Shown: positions 26,087-34,987, numbered from the stretch's first letter. The stretch is 52,162 bases of DNA from Deltaproteobacteria bacterium (GCA_021802775.1 JAJZRJ010000018.1:1-52162); one strand, 5' to 3'. Translations and numbers: made by a program. The notes: a model not told the origin generated them from the letters alone.

Positions 26087-28165
26087 ATGGCGCACGAACT
26101 GCTCTTTGAAATCGGCACCGAGGAAATCCCGGCCGCCTACCTGATGCCGGCGGTAGCCAGCCTCAAGGAAAATCTCACCCGCCGCCTTGGCGAACTGGGC
26201 CTCTCCTTTGGCGAGGCACGCACCGCCGCCACCCCGCGGCGGCTGGCGGTCTCGGTGCGCGACCTGGCCGACCGCCAGCCCGACCGGGTCGAAGAGGTGC
26301 TGGGCCCGCCGAAAAAGGCCGCCTTTGACCAGAACGGCCAGCCGACCAAGGCGGCCATCGGTTTTGCCCAGTCCCGGGGCGTGGCAATGGAGACCATCGA
26401 GGTGGTGGCCACCGCCAAGGGCGAGTACCTCATGGTGCGCGTCGAACAGCCGGGCAAGGCCACAACGGAGCTGCTGGCCGACCTGCTGCCGGAGCTGATC
26501 CCTGCCATCCCCTTTCCCAAGTCGATGCGCTGGGGCAGCGGCCGGCTGCACTTTGCCCGGCCGATCCAGTGGCTGCTCGCCCGCTACAATGGCCAGGAGG
26601 TGCCCTTCCGGCTGGAGACGCTGGCCAGCGGCAGCCGCACCTACGGCCACCGTTTCATGGCGCCGCAGGCCGTGGAACCCGAAAACTTCGCCGGCTACCT
26701 CGACAGCCTGCGCACGGCCCAGGTGCTGGCCGATCCGGCCGAGCGGCGCGAGGCGGTGCGGGCCGAGATCAATCGAGCTGCCGAGGCCATCGGCGGTCGC
26801 ATCCTGCCCGACGAGGAGCTGGTCGATACGGTCACCAATCTGGTGGAAAAACCGCACGCCATCTGCGGCACCTTCGAGGAACGCTTCCTCGCCCTGCCGC
26901 AGGAGGTACTCATCACCTCCATGCGCGAGCACCAGAAATATTTTGCCGTGGTGGACGCCCGGGGCAAGCTCATGCCCCACTTCGTGGCGGTGAACAACAC
27001 CCGGGTGAAGAACGCGGTGCTCGGCGCCGACGGCCACCAGCGCGTGATCCGCGCCCGGCTCGAAGACGCCTTCTTCTTCTTCAAGGAGGATCAACATCGG
27101 ACGCTCAGCGACCGGGTGGCGGATCTTTCCGGCGTGGTCTTCCAGGCCAAACTCGGCACCATGGCGGAGAAAACCGAGCGGGTGGTCACATTGGCCGGTG
27201 AACTGGCGGCTGCCATGGCGCCGGAGTTGACCGAGACGGTCAAACGGGCGGCACTGCTTGCCAAGACCGACCTGCTCACCAACATGGTGGGCGAATTTCC
27301 CACCCTGCAGGGCAGCATCGGCCGCGATTACGCGCTGTTGAATGGCGAACCCGCTGCGGTGGCCACGGCCATTGCCGAACACTACCTGCCGCTCCGGGCC
27401 GGCGGCGACCTGCCCCAGGAGCTGGCCGGCGCCATCATCGGCATTGCCGACCGGCTCGACACTTTAGCCGGCTACTTCGGCATCGGCCAGAAGCCCACCG
27501 GCACTGCCGATCCCTTTGGCCTGCGGCGCCAGGCCTTGGGCTTATTGCACCTGATTCAGGGCAAGAGCCTCTCGCTGTCGCTTGGCCCCTGGCTCGACCG
27601 GGCCCTGGCCCTCTACGAATGCCAACTCACCGAACCCGTGGAGACGGCCAAGGCCAATGGGCTGGAGTTCATCAAGGGCCGCTTTGCCAACGACCTCACC
27701 GGACAGGGGATGCCGATCGAGGCGGTGGAGGCCGTGGTTTCGGTGGACTTCGGCGACGTGGTGGACTGCCGCCGCCGCATCGAAGCCCTCATCGCCATCA
27801 ATGCCCAGCCCGCCTTTGCCCTGCTGGCCGGCTCCTTCAAGCGGGTCAACAACATCATCAAGGAAAATACCGACACCCGCATCGACGAGGCGCAACTTAC
27901 CGAACCGGCGGAGCGCGATCTCTTCGCCGCGCTGCGCCGCATCGAGACCGAGGCCGCACCGCTGCTGGCAGCCAAGGAATACAATCAGGCGCTGGTCACC
28001 ATCCTCAAGATGAAGGAACCCATCGACACCTTCTTCGACCAGGTGATGGTCATGGCCGAGGATGCCGGGCTGCGCCGCAACCGCCTGGCACTGCTCACCG
28101 CCATCGCCGGGCTCTTCCTGCGGGTCGGCGATTTCTCGAAGATGTACGCGCTGAACCAGGGGTAG
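26087..28165 (+). CDS. glyS: Glycyl-tRNA synthetase beta subunit GlyS
   Basis: A 692-residue GlyS, the tRNA-binding half of the two-subunit glycyl-tRNA synthetase: MAHELLFEIGTEEIPAAYL at the N-terminus, SMREHQKYF and the LGTMAEKTER and IADRLDTLAGYF (HD-like) regions are typical. The alpha subunit gene glyQ is not adjacent: upstream is the FolE2-like gene. The stop codon TAG lies inside a REP-like repeat. Confidence 0.96.
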   Translation: MAHELLFEIGTEEIPAAYLMPAVASLKENLTRRLGELGLSFGEARTAATPRRLAVSVRDLADRQPDRVEEVLGPPKKAAFDQNGQPTKAAIGFAQSRGVAMETIEVVATAKGEYLMVRVEQPGKATTELLADLLPELIPAIPFPKSMRWGSGRLHFARPIQWLLARYNGQEVPFRLETLASGSRTYGHRFMAPQAVEPENFAGYLDSLRTAQVLADPAERREAVRAEINRAAEAIGGRILPDEELVDTVTNLVEKPHAICGTFEERFLALPQEVLITSMREHQKYFAVVDARGKLMPHFVAVNNTRVKNAVLGADGHQRVIRARLEDAFFFFKEDQHRTLSDRVADLSGVVFQAKLGTMAEKTERVVTLAGELAAAMAPELTETVKRAALLAKTDLLTNMVGEFPTLQGSIGRDYALLNGEPAAVATAIAEHYLPLRAGGDLPQELAGAIIGIADRLDTLAGYFGIGQKPTGTADPFGLRRQALGLLHLIQGKSLSLSLGPWLDRALALYECQLTEPVETAKANGLEFIKGRFANDLTGQGMPIEAVEAVVSVDFGDVVDCRRRIEALIAINAQPAFALLAGSFKRVNNIIKENTDTRIDEAQLTEPAERDLFAALRRIETEAAPLLAAKEYNQALVTILKMKEPIDTFFDQVMVMAEDAGLRRNRLALLTAIAGLFLRVGDFSKMYALNQG

Positions 28166-28218
28166 GAGCCGCCTTGGCGGCGACACACCGCAGAGATCGC
28201 CGCTGAAGCGGCTCCTAC
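28162..28218. repeat. REPIN-like pair of inverted REP sequences
   Basis: Two 22-base units face each other 13 bases apart. The left (28162-28183) reads GTAGGAGCCGC, CTTG, GCGGCGA. The right (28197-28218), on the minus strand, reads GTAGGAGCCGC, TTCA, GCGGCGA. The GTAGGAGC...GCGGCGA form is the style of REP elements moved by RAYT (TnpA_REP) proteins. The left unit contains the glyS stop codon. Confidence 0.75.
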
Positions 28219-28292
28219 GGTTGACATGGCTGTCATCGGCTGGTCGGAGAACCGAGACAGAGAACCCGGCACCCGGAAAGAATCGAGAAAAT

Positions 28293-28895
28293 TCAGGAAC
28301 GGGGCTCGATGATGCCCTGGGCCGCGAGGGCGTCCACCACCTCATGCAGCGGCAGCCCCACCACGTTGCTGTAGGAGCCCTTGATCTCGCGGACCAGGAA
28401 GGCGCCCTTGCCCTGGATGCCGTAGGCGCCCGCCTTGTCGAGCGGCTCGCCGGTGGCGACATAGGCGGCGCAGACCGCGTCGGAAAAATCGCCGAACCGC
28501 ACCTCGCTCCGCACCACCCCGATCATCACCGCCGCCTCCCGCCTGAGGCAGAAGCCGGTCCACACCGCATGCCAGCGGTTGCGCAGGACTTTGAGCAGCC
28601 GCACCGCATCGGCGGCATCGCTCGGCTTGCCGAGAATCTCTCCATCCAGTTCGACAATGGTGTCCGCGGCCAGCACCCACGCACTCGGCCGCGCCGCTGC
28701 CACCACCTTGGCCTTCTCTTCAGCCAGACGCCGGACAAAAACCGCCGGCAGTTCTCCGGGCAGCAGGGTTTCGTCCACATCCGCCGGCTGCACCGCGAAT
28801 TCGAGGCCCAGCTCGTGCAGAAAACGCTGGCGCCGCGGCGAGGCCGAGGCCAGCACCAGCTCGGCCACGGTATGAAAACAGGAATGGGGCTGCAT
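28293..28895 (-). CDS. maf: Maf-family nucleoside triphosphate pyrophosphatase
   Basis: A 200-residue Maf protein: LVLASASPRRQRFL, AADTIVELDGEILGKPSD and AGAYGIQGKGAFLVREIKGSYSNVVGLPL are the family signatures. It hydrolyses non-canonical or excess nucleotides. Its start overlaps the stop of the upstream enoyl reductase gene by one base (TGATG), so the two are coupled. Confidence 0.94.
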   Translation of the reverse strand: MQPHSCFHTVAELVLASASPRRQRFLHELGLEFAVQPADVDETLLPGELPAVFVRRLAEEKAKVVAAARPSAWVLAADTIVELDGEILGKPSDAADAVRLLKVLRNRWHAVWTGFCLRREAAVMIGVVRSEVRFGDFSDAVCAAYVATGEPLDKAGAYGIQGKGAFLVREIKGSYSNVVGLPLHEVVDALAAQGIIEPRS

Positions 28896-29647
28896 CAGGC
28901 GCGGATGGAGTAGCCGCCGTCCACGACGATGGTCTGGCCCTGGATCATGCCGGCCAGCTCACTGCACAGGAAGAGCGCCACATTGGCCACGTCGTCGGGC
29001 GTGGTGAGCCGGCCCAGCGGGGTGCGGGCAATGGCGCCATCCAATATCTGCTGGCGGTTGGGGAATTTCTTCAATGCCTCGGTATCCACCGCGCCGGCAC
29101 TGATGGTGTTGACGTTGATCTGCTTGGGACCGAGCTCCACCGCGAGATGGCGCACCAGGGATTCCAGCGCCGCCTTGGAGGCGCCCACGGCGGTATAGTT
29201 CTCGATGGCCCGCACCGCGCCCATGCTGGAGACCGCCATGATCCGCCCGCCGGCCGGCATGAGCGGCACCGCCTGCTGGGTCAGGGTCAACAGCGCCCGG
29301 GCATTGATGTCCATGGCCCAGTTCCAGTGGCGGGCGGAAAGCTCCATGGCCGGCTTGAGCACGCCGGAGGCAGCGTTGCTGACCAGAAAATCGATGCGGC
29401 CGAACTCGCTGCCGATCCGCTCGAACATGGCGCGGACATCGTCGTCCTCGGCGACATTGGCCTTGACCACCAGGCACTTGACGCCGTGCTGTTCGATCTG
29501 GGCCGCGGTCTGCTCGGCGTCCTGCCGGTGGCGCACATAGTTCACCACCAGATTGACCCCGTTCTCGGCCAGTTTCAACGCAATCGCCTTGCCGATCCCC
29601 CGCGAACTGCCGGTGATCAGCGCCACCTTTCCGTGCAAATCATACAT
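28895..29647 (-). CDS. fabL: SDR-family enoyl-ACP reductase, FabL type
   Basis: A 250-residue short-chain dehydrogenase. The NADP site is ALITGSSRGIGKAIA, the active-site region is VSSMGAVRAIENYTAVGASKAALE (Tyr and Lys in YTAVGASK) and the end is GMIQGQTIVVDGGYS. The NYTAVGASKAALESLVRHLAVELGPKQINVN block is close to what I remember of Bacillus FabL, which reduces enoyl-ACP with NADPH and resists triclosan. It could also be another SDR; FabL is favoured. It is the first gene of a pair with maf. Confidence 0.82.
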   Translation of the reverse strand: MYDLHGKVALITGSSRGIGKAIALKLAENGVNLVVNYVRHRQDAEQTAAQIEQHGVKCLVVKANVAEDDDVRAMFERIGSEFGRIDFLVSNAASGVLKPAMELSARHWNWAMDINARALLTLTQQAVPLMPAGGRIMAVSSMGAVRAIENYTAVGASKAALESLVRHLAVELGPKQINVNTISAGAVDTEALKKFPNRQQILDGAIARTPLGRLTTPDDVANVALFLCSELAGMIQGQTIVVDGGYSIRA

Positions 29648-29749
29648 GGCCGTACCTCTTCATGGAGGGCTGTCGTATTCGTCCTGCCGCGTCTGCCGCG
29701 TTGGCCCGATTGTATAAGACCCGGCCGAGAAAGACAAGACCAGGCTGCA

Positions 29750-30688
29750 CTATCTGAACGACAATCGACTGATCAGGCGCTTGATTGCGCCCTTGGTCAG
29801 CTGCCAGGGATGGAAGCTGATGGGCTTGAGTTGCGGCGGGATCTGAAAGCCGGGAACGTGCACCTCGTGCGGTTTGAGCAGCGGATACCGGACCGCGTCC
29901 GGCTGGCAACCCGGCAGATTCCGGCGGTGGCATTCATGCCAGATCGGGCTGGTGAACGGATCGATACCGAGCACCATGAGCAGGGCGCTGTCCAGCGCCA
30001 CCGGGTTTATTGCCGCGCCGATCAGCCCCAGGGGGAAGGGACTGCCCTTCACCGGCCCCTGCCGGTGCATGGCGACAATGCCGTCGATGAGCGTGATCCC
30101 GCCGGGCAGCAGTGGCAGCAGATCGACGATCATCCGTGGGAATTCGCCCTCGTGGCCGCCGTAGCGGGCATGGAGCAACGGCTTGCGGAAACCCACCACG
30201 GTGCCGAAGTAGTTCTTCACCGCCAGGGTGATGAGCAACTGGCCATGCGCCTTGATCCGGGGCAGGTTGATGCAGCAGTCGCACTCCAGGGCCGCAGTGG
30301 CGATGCCGACCTGCGCGCCGTGCAGCAGGGTCATCCGCTGAGGCCTCCCGAAATTCACCTGCTTGACCGGCAATCCCTTGAGCGCCGTGGCCATGCCGCA
30401 GGAACGCATCACCATGCGCGCCGAGCCAAAGGCCGGCGAATCGCCCACCGTGACCGCGCAGCCGTGGTCCAGACACCATTCGGCCACCGCGGCCACGAAC
30501 TCCGGATGGGTGCAGGGCAGGCCGTCGCGCCGGGTACCGGCCACCAGGTTGGGCTTGAGCAGCACCCTGCTGCCGGCAGAGGGCCGGAAATGCACGGCCG
30601 CGCAGAGGCGCTCCACCTCGGCCTTGATCAACGCCCGGTCATAGGTCGGGCAGCGGGTCAGCCCCACGCTCAATGCATCGAGTTCCAT
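29750..30688 (-). CDS. DUF362 family protein
   Basis: A 312-residue DUF362 protein: RVLLKPNLVAGTRRDG near the N-terminus and CDCCINLPRIKAHGQLLITLAVKNYFGTVVGF in the centre (~135-167) are characteristic, as is NPVALDSALLMVLGIDP later. The family sometimes carries ferredoxin domains; none is present here. The function is unknown, possibly redox or iron-sulphur related. It stands alone, with 102 bases to the fabL gene and a repeat element upstream of its start. Confidence 0.85.
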   Translation of the reverse strand: MELDALSVGLTRCPTYDRALIKAEVERLCAAVHFRPSAGSRVLLKPNLVAGTRRDGLPCTHPEFVAAVAEWCLDHGCAVTVGDSPAFGSARMVMRSCGMATALKGLPVKQVNFGRPQRMTLLHGAQVGIATAALECDCCINLPRIKAHGQLLITLAVKNYFGTVVGFRKPLLHARYGGHEGEFPRMIVDLLPLLPGGITLIDGIVAMHRQGPVKGSPFPLGLIGAAINPVALDSALLMVLGIDPFTSPIWHECHRRNLPGCQPDAVRYPLLKPHEVHVPGFQIPPQLKPISFHPWQLTKGAIKRLISRLSFR

Positions 30689-30733
30689 AGCTCTTTGTCT
30701 GCTCTTCCCGTCATCACGCAGCCGCGCACCGCA

Positions 30734-30891
30734 GAAGACGTCGAATCAGGAGTTTGAACTGTTTGAGGCGAAGCCGAGTTTTCAAACTCCCGGCGTCTTC
30801 GAGGAGCGCAGGGAATCCGCCGCAGGCGGACAAGTGATCGGGTGCTCTTTCTTTTTGGTCCTTTTTCTTTGAGCACGCAAAGAAAAAGGAC
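30734..30891. repeat. Structured intergenic element with two long hairpins
   Basis: Outer arms GAAGACG (30734-30740) and CGTCTTC (30794-30800) enclose a perfect 10-bp pair GGAGTTTGAA (30749-30758) and TTCAAACTCC (30781-30790). Further on, GTCCTTTTTCTTTG (30858-30871) and its complement (30878-30891) form a perfect 14-bp stem with loop AGCACG. The minus-strand frames look like a low-complexity spurious protein (SKKKDQKERAP). This appears to be a mobile or repeated intergenic element, or an RNA; no T-run marks it as a simple terminator. Confidence 0.6.
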
Positions 30892-30906
30892 GGCAACACA
30901 TACCAG

Positions 30907-30934
30907 AAAAAAGGGCTGACCTTACGGCCAGCCC
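30907..30934 (-). terminator. Rho-independent terminator of the aconitase gene
   Basis: On the minus strand GGGCTGGCC and GGTCAGCCC pair around GTAA with one mismatch, and TTTTTT follows. It lies 33 bases beyond the aconitase stop. Confidence 0.85.
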
Positions 30935-30966
30935 CTCACCAGGTCACGCTGTCGTGATCTCGTGCA

Positions 30967-32892
30967 TCATGCCTTCTTGGCTATGCCGAGCAGGCTGCCG
31001 GCCACCAGCATCCGGCGGTGGCGCTCCGAGGCGTCGAGCCGCGCCTCGATGGACTTGCCATTCACCTCGATGGTAAGAATCTCCTCGCCCGCCGCGATCT
31101 TCTTGCGGATATCCGGGATGCGCACCTGCGCCCCCTGCTGGATCAGCTCGTAATCCGCCGGGTTGACAAAGGTAAGCGGCACGATGCCGAAGTTGTAGAG
31201 ATTGGCCTTGTGGATGCGGGCGAAGCTCTTGACCAGCTTGACCTGCACCCCGAGATAGCGGGGGGCCAGGGCCGCGTGCTCGCGGGAGGAGCCCTGGCCG
31301 TAGTTGTCGCCGCCCACCACCATGCCGGGCTGATTGGCCTTGGCCCTGGCCACGAACTCCGGGTCCACCGCGTTGTAGACGAACTCGCTGATCGCCGGCA
31401 CGTTGCTGCGAAGCGGCAGCACCTTGGCGCCGGCCGGCATGATGTGGTCGGTGGTGATGTTGTCCTCCACCTTGAGCAGCACGGTGCCCTGCCAGTGTTC
31501 GGGCAGCGGCTCGAAGCGGGGGAAGGGCGCGATGTTGGGGCCGCGGATGATCTCGATCTTCTCCGCCTCGGCCGGGGCCAGCGGCTTTTCGATGCGCTGG
31601 TCGCCAGGCAGGTATTTCTCCGGCAGGGTAAAGGCGGGATAGTCGCCCAAGCCGCGCGGGTCGGTGATCCTGCCGGTGATGGCCGCGGCCACCGCCACCT
31701 CGGGGCTGCACAGGTAGACCTGATCGTCCTTGGTGCCGCTGCGGCCGGGGAAGTTGCGCGGGAAGGTCCGCAGCGAGATGGCGCCGGTGGGCGGCGCCTG
31801 GCCCATGCCGATGCAGCCGAGGCAGCCGGCCTGGTGCACCCGGGCGCCGGCCCGCACCAGGGAGAGCATGTCGCCCTGGGCGGTGAGATTTTCCAGCACC
31901 TGGCGGCTGCCGGGGTTGATCTCGAAGCTGACGTTGGTGCTCACCGTGCGGCTCTCCAGGGTCTTGGCCACCACCATCAGATCACGCAAGGAGGAGTTGG
32001 AGCAGGAGCCGACCAGCACCTGGGCCACCGGCCTGCCCGCCACCTCGCTCACCTTTACCACCTTGTCCGGCGAAGAGGGACAGGCGATGAGCGGTTCGAG
32101 GGTGGACATGTCGATCTCGATCACCTCGTCGTACCGGGCATCCGGATCGGCGACGATTTCCTGCCAGCCTGAGGCCCGGCCCTGGCTGGCCAGGAACTTC
32201 TTGGTGTTGTCGTCCGAGGGGAAGACCGAGGTGGTGGCGCCCAGTTCGGCACCGAAGTTGGTGATCGACGCTCGGTCGGTGACGGAAAGCTCCGCCACCC
32301 CGGGGCCGAAATATTCCATGATGTAGCCCACCCCGCCCTTGACCGAAAGGCGGCGCAGCAACTCGAGCAGCACGTCGCGGGCCGAGACCCAGGGCCGCAG
32401 CTTGCCGGTGAGCTTCACCCCGTAGACCTTGGGCATGATGAGGTAGAAGGGCTTGCCGGCCATGGCCATGGCCACGTCGAGGCCGCCGGCGCCGATGGCG
32501 AGCATTCCGAGGCCCCCGCCGGTGGGGGTATGGCTGTCGGAACCGAGCAGGGTCTTGCCCGGCAGGCCGAAACGCTCCAGGTGGATCTGGTGGGAGATGC
32601 CGTTGCCCGGCGGCGAGAAGTAGAGGCCGAAACGGCGGGCAATGGATTGCAGGAAGCGGTGGTCGTCGGCGTTCCTGAAATCGGACTGCAGCAGGTTGTG
32701 GTCCACGTAGCAGACCGAGAGTTCGGTCTGCACCCGCGGGATGCCGATGGCCTCGAATTCGAGATACGCCATGGTGCCGGTGGCATCCTGCGTCAGCGTC
32801 TGGTCGATGCGGATGCCGATCTCGGCACCCTTTTCCATCCGGCCCTCCACCAGATGGGCGGCCAATATCTTTTCGGTAACTGTCTTGCCCAT
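30967..32892 (-). CDS. acn: Aconitate hydratase
   Basis: A 641-residue aconitase of the shorter, mitochondrial-like type. It isomerises citrate and isocitrate. Visible: LLGSDSHTPTGGGLGMLAIGAGGLDVAMAM, the iron-sulphur ligands in VGSCSNSS and CLGCIGMGQAPP, and the swivel-domain GDNYGQGSSREHAALAPRYLGV. ATG 32892 (MGKTVTEKIL) is chosen over a longer frame: it has a GGAGCAGGAC ribosome site and matches the family start. No promoter was identified; the MITE-like element lies ~70 bases upstream. Confidence 0.94.
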   Translation of the reverse strand: MGKTVTEKILAAHLVEGRMEKGAEIGIRIDQTLTQDATGTMAYLEFEAIGIPRVQTELSVCYVDHNLLQSDFRNADDHRFLQSIARRFGLYFSPPGNGISHQIHLERFGLPGKTLLGSDSHTPTGGGLGMLAIGAGGLDVAMAMAGKPFYLIMPKVYGVKLTGKLRPWVSARDVLLELLRRLSVKGGVGYIMEYFGPGVAELSVTDRASITNFGAELGATTSVFPSDDNTKKFLASQGRASGWQEIVADPDARYDEVIEIDMSTLEPLIACPSSPDKVVKVSEVAGRPVAQVLVGSCSNSSLRDLMVVAKTLESRTVSTNVSFEINPGSRQVLENLTAQGDMLSLVRAGARVHQAGCLGCIGMGQAPPTGAISLRTFPRNFPGRSGTKDDQVYLCSPEVAVAAAITGRITDPRGLGDYPAFTLPEKYLPGDQRIEKPLAPAEAEKIEIIRGPNIAPFPRFEPLPEHWQGTVLLKVEDNITTDHIMPAGAKVLPLRSNVPAISEFVYNAVDPEFVARAKANQPGMVVGGDNYGQGSSREHAALAPRYLGVQVKLVKSFARIHKANLYNFGIVPLTFVNPADYELIQQGAQVRIPDIRKKIAAGEEILTIEVNGKSIEARLDASERHRRMLVAGSLLGIAKKA

Positions 32893-32962
32893 GTCCTGCT
32901 CCCTAAGGTTGCTGACCGTCGGCGGCCGCCGCGGATCGTTAGTCATGAAAGAACCGCTTATT

Positions 32963-33132
32963 AGTGTCCGTCTGGAAACGAGCGATTTCGCTCGAGGGCA
33001 AGGAGCGATGGAGACGAAAAAGCGGAGCGTACAAGCGGTACGCGAGCATTTTTCGGCGACCGAGCAACGCCGCAGGTAAGCGACCAGCGGGAGACTCCGA
33101 TCGGGCGAAAGGGCCGTTTCCGGATGGGCACT
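32963..33132. mobile_element. MITE-like element with 18-base terminal inverted repeats
   Basis: The left end (32963-32980) reads AGTGTCCGTCTGGAAACG. The right end (33115-33132), on the minus strand, reads AGTGCCCATCCGGAAACG; 14 of 18 bases agree. Inside lie short palindromes (AGCGATTTCGCT) and no coding capacity. About 170 bases long, between acn and the fliL promoter region. The 513-base gap between acn and fliL otherwise holds only the regulatory sites listed separately. Confidence 0.6.
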
Positions 33133-33214
33133 ATTTACCATACCGACGAACACTTGTACAGAACCCCCCAACCACTTCCCGGCCGGTTTTTTTTGACACC
33201 AGGTCCGCCAATAC

Positions 33215-33315
33215 GTCAATATTATGACGAACCCGGCCGTTGCCAGCTGCGCAGCAGTGCCCCGGCAATCGAAAAAAATTGTACAATCCCCATGGAATCA
33301 GTACATTAAATTGAC
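33215..33315 (+). promoter_or_regulatory. Two FleQ/FlrA-like boxes upstream of the flagellar promoter
   Basis: GTCAATATTATGAC (33215-33228) and TACATTAAATTGAC (33302-33315) each match the FleQ-box form GTCAATAAATTGAC (as I remember it) at 11 of 14 positions. A 13-base direct repeat TGACGAACCCGGC (33225-33237, 33312-33324) overlaps both. The boxes lie 13-113 bases upstream of the -24 element, fitting an enhancer-binding activator. Confidence 0.4.
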
Positions 33316-33327
33316 GAACCCGGCACA

Positions 33328-33343
33328 TGGCACGATGCTTGCT
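33328..33343 (+). promoter_or_regulatory. Sigma-54 (-24/-12) promoter of the flagellar operon
   Basis: TGGCACG, four bases, TTGCT: an exact match to the RpoN core with correct spacing, 63 bases upstream of the fliL ATG. Transcription should start near 33355. Confidence 0.9.
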
Positions 33344-33405
33344 TCGCTGCTATGCAGACCAATGGACACCCGGTGTCCACGCTTACCTCAAGATATGGAG
33401 ACGAC

Positions 33406-33915
33406 ATGGCGGACGAAAAGGCTACCGCGGCTGCCGAAGAGCAAAAGGCGCCGAAGAAATCAAAGCTCGTTTTTTTCATCATCCTGGGCGTGACCGTCCT
33501 GCTCCTGGGCGGCGGCGGTTTTTTTGCCTACACCAAGTGGATGGCGCCCAAACCCACGGCGGTGGAGGACAACAAGGGCGGCGAAGGGGAAAAGGGCGCC
33601 CCGGGAAAGGCCATCGGCGAGATTCTGCCGCTTGACCCCTTTGTCGTTAACCTGGCCGATCCCTCTGGCAAACGCTATCTGAAGCTCAAGATCGAACTCG
33701 AACTCGAGAGCCCGGCTGCGGTGGAAAAGGCCAAACAGGTTGCCCCCAAGCTGCGGGACATGGTGATCATGATGCTCACCAGCCTCTCGTTCGAGGAGGT
33801 CATGACGCCGGAGGGCAAGATCCGCATCCGCGACGAGCTGCTGGAGCGCTTCAACCAGGTCATGCGGCCCGACCGGATCAAGAACATCTACTTCACCGAA
33901 TTCGTCGTTCAATAG
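33406..33915 (+). CDS. fliL: Flagellar basal-body protein FliL
   Basis: A 169-residue FliL: short cytoplasmic N-terminus, one membrane helix (LVFFIILGVTVLLLGGGGFFAY, ~22-43), a charged linker and a periplasmic domain ending DELLERFNQVM...IKNIYFTEFVVQ. FliL surrounds the stator. ATG 33406 with GGAG seven bases upstream is chosen; the frame is open further 5' but that part lies in the promoter region. It is the first gene of the operon. Confidence 0.93.
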   Translation: MADEKATAAAEEQKAPKKSKLVFFIILGVTVLLLGGGGFFAYTKWMAPKPTAVEDNKGGEGEKGAPGKAIGEILPLDPFVVNLADPSGKRYLKLKIELELESPAAVEKAKQVAPKLRDMVIMMLTSLSFEEVMTPEGKIRIRDELLERFNQVMRPDRIKNIYFTEFVVQ

Positions 33916-33957
33916 GGGCGGAACAGGCCTTCTGAACCGCGAAACCGAGATCAGCGC

Positions 33958-34947
33958 ATGGAACAGATACTCAGCCAGGACGAGGTCGATGCCCTCTTAA
34001 AGGGTATCGCCGGCGGCGAAATCGAGGAACCCGAGGAACCGATCGATGCGGAGTCGCTCGGCTACACGCCGTACGACTTCAGCCGGCAGCAGCGCATCGT
34101 CCAGGTCAAGATGCCGGCCATGGAGGCGATCAGCGACGCCTTCATGCGCGCGGTGCGCACCTCGCTCTCCACCACCCTGCGCCGCATCATCGATCTGACC
34201 GCGGCGCCGATGGAGCTTGAACGCTTCGGCGCCTTTGTCCGTACCCTGCCGGTGCCGAGCAGCCTGCAAATCTTCAAGATGGCTCCTTTCCGCGGCCATG
34301 CCCTCATCGTGCTGGAACCGAAGCTGGTCTTCACCTTTGTCGAGAACTTCCTCGGCGGCTCCGGCACCCGCAACATCCGCATCGAGGGCCGCGACTTCAC
34401 CGCCATCGAACAGCGGCTCATCCGCCGGGTGGTGAACATCCTGCTCAACGACCTGGAAAAGGCCTGGTATTCGCTCCAGCCCCTCAAGGTCCAATATGTG
34501 CGGAGCGAGATCAACCCCCAGTTCGCCAAGATCTGCCAGCCGGAAGACGTGGTTATCATCAGCCGCTACGACGTGGACATGGATCGGGCCGTGGGCAGCA
34601 TCACCACCTGCATCCCGCTCGCCAACCTCGAATCGGTCAAGGCCAAGCTGCTCACCACCTTCCAGCGCGAGCAGAGCGAAGAAGACCTGACCATCCGGCG
34701 GACCCTCCAGGAGAACGTCAAGAACCTGGAACTGGAAGTCCGGGTGGAATTGGGCCGCGCCGCCATCCCGGCCGGCGACATCATGGAACTCGCGGTGGGC
34801 GACATCATCCAGCTCGACCACCGCACCGACGAACTGCTGCCCGCCTTTGTGGCCGGCGTCCGCAAATACATGGGTACCCCCGGCATCCACCGGGGCAACA
34901 ACGCCCTCTTAATCAAGAAAAAAGTACTGGACCAGGAAAAGGACTGA
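33958..34947 (+). CDS. fliM: Flagellar motor switch protein FliM
   Basis: A 329-residue FliM. The N-terminal LSQDEVDALLKGI is the CheY-P binding motif, followed by the middle domain (PYDFSRQQRI..., FLGGSGTRN) and the C-terminal SpoA-type domain (IMELAVGDIIQLDHRTDELL). It builds the C-ring with FliG and FliN, and sits between fliL and fliN in the usual order. Confidence 0.96.
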   Translation: MEQILSQDEVDALLKGIAGGEIEEPEEPIDAESLGYTPYDFSRQQRIVQVKMPAMEAISDAFMRAVRTSLSTTLRRIIDLTAAPMELERFGAFVRTLPVPSSLQIFKMAPFRGHALIVLEPKLVFTFVENFLGGSGTRNIRIEGRDFTAIEQRLIRRVVNILLNDLEKAWYSLQPLKVQYVRSEINPQFAKICQPEDVVIISRYDVDMDRAVGSITTCIPLANLESVKAKLLTTFQREQSEEDLTIRRTLQENVKNLELEVRVELGRAAIPAGDIMELAVGDIIQLDHRTDELLPAFVAGVRKYMGTPGIHRGNNALLIKKKVLDQEKD

Positions 34948-34987
34948 GATCCGCTCCGGCGGGTCCCCAGCAAAGAGGAGAAAAGCC

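Noticed and set aside
25226..27382. Long open minus-strand frame opposite the FolE2-like gene and glyS
   Set aside because: A GC-rich shadow frame spanning two clear genes and a terminator, with His/Gly-rich low-complexity product.
30714..30899. Small minus-strand protein (SKKKDQKERAP...)
   Set aside because: It lies wholly in the palindromic intergenic element and is low complexity.
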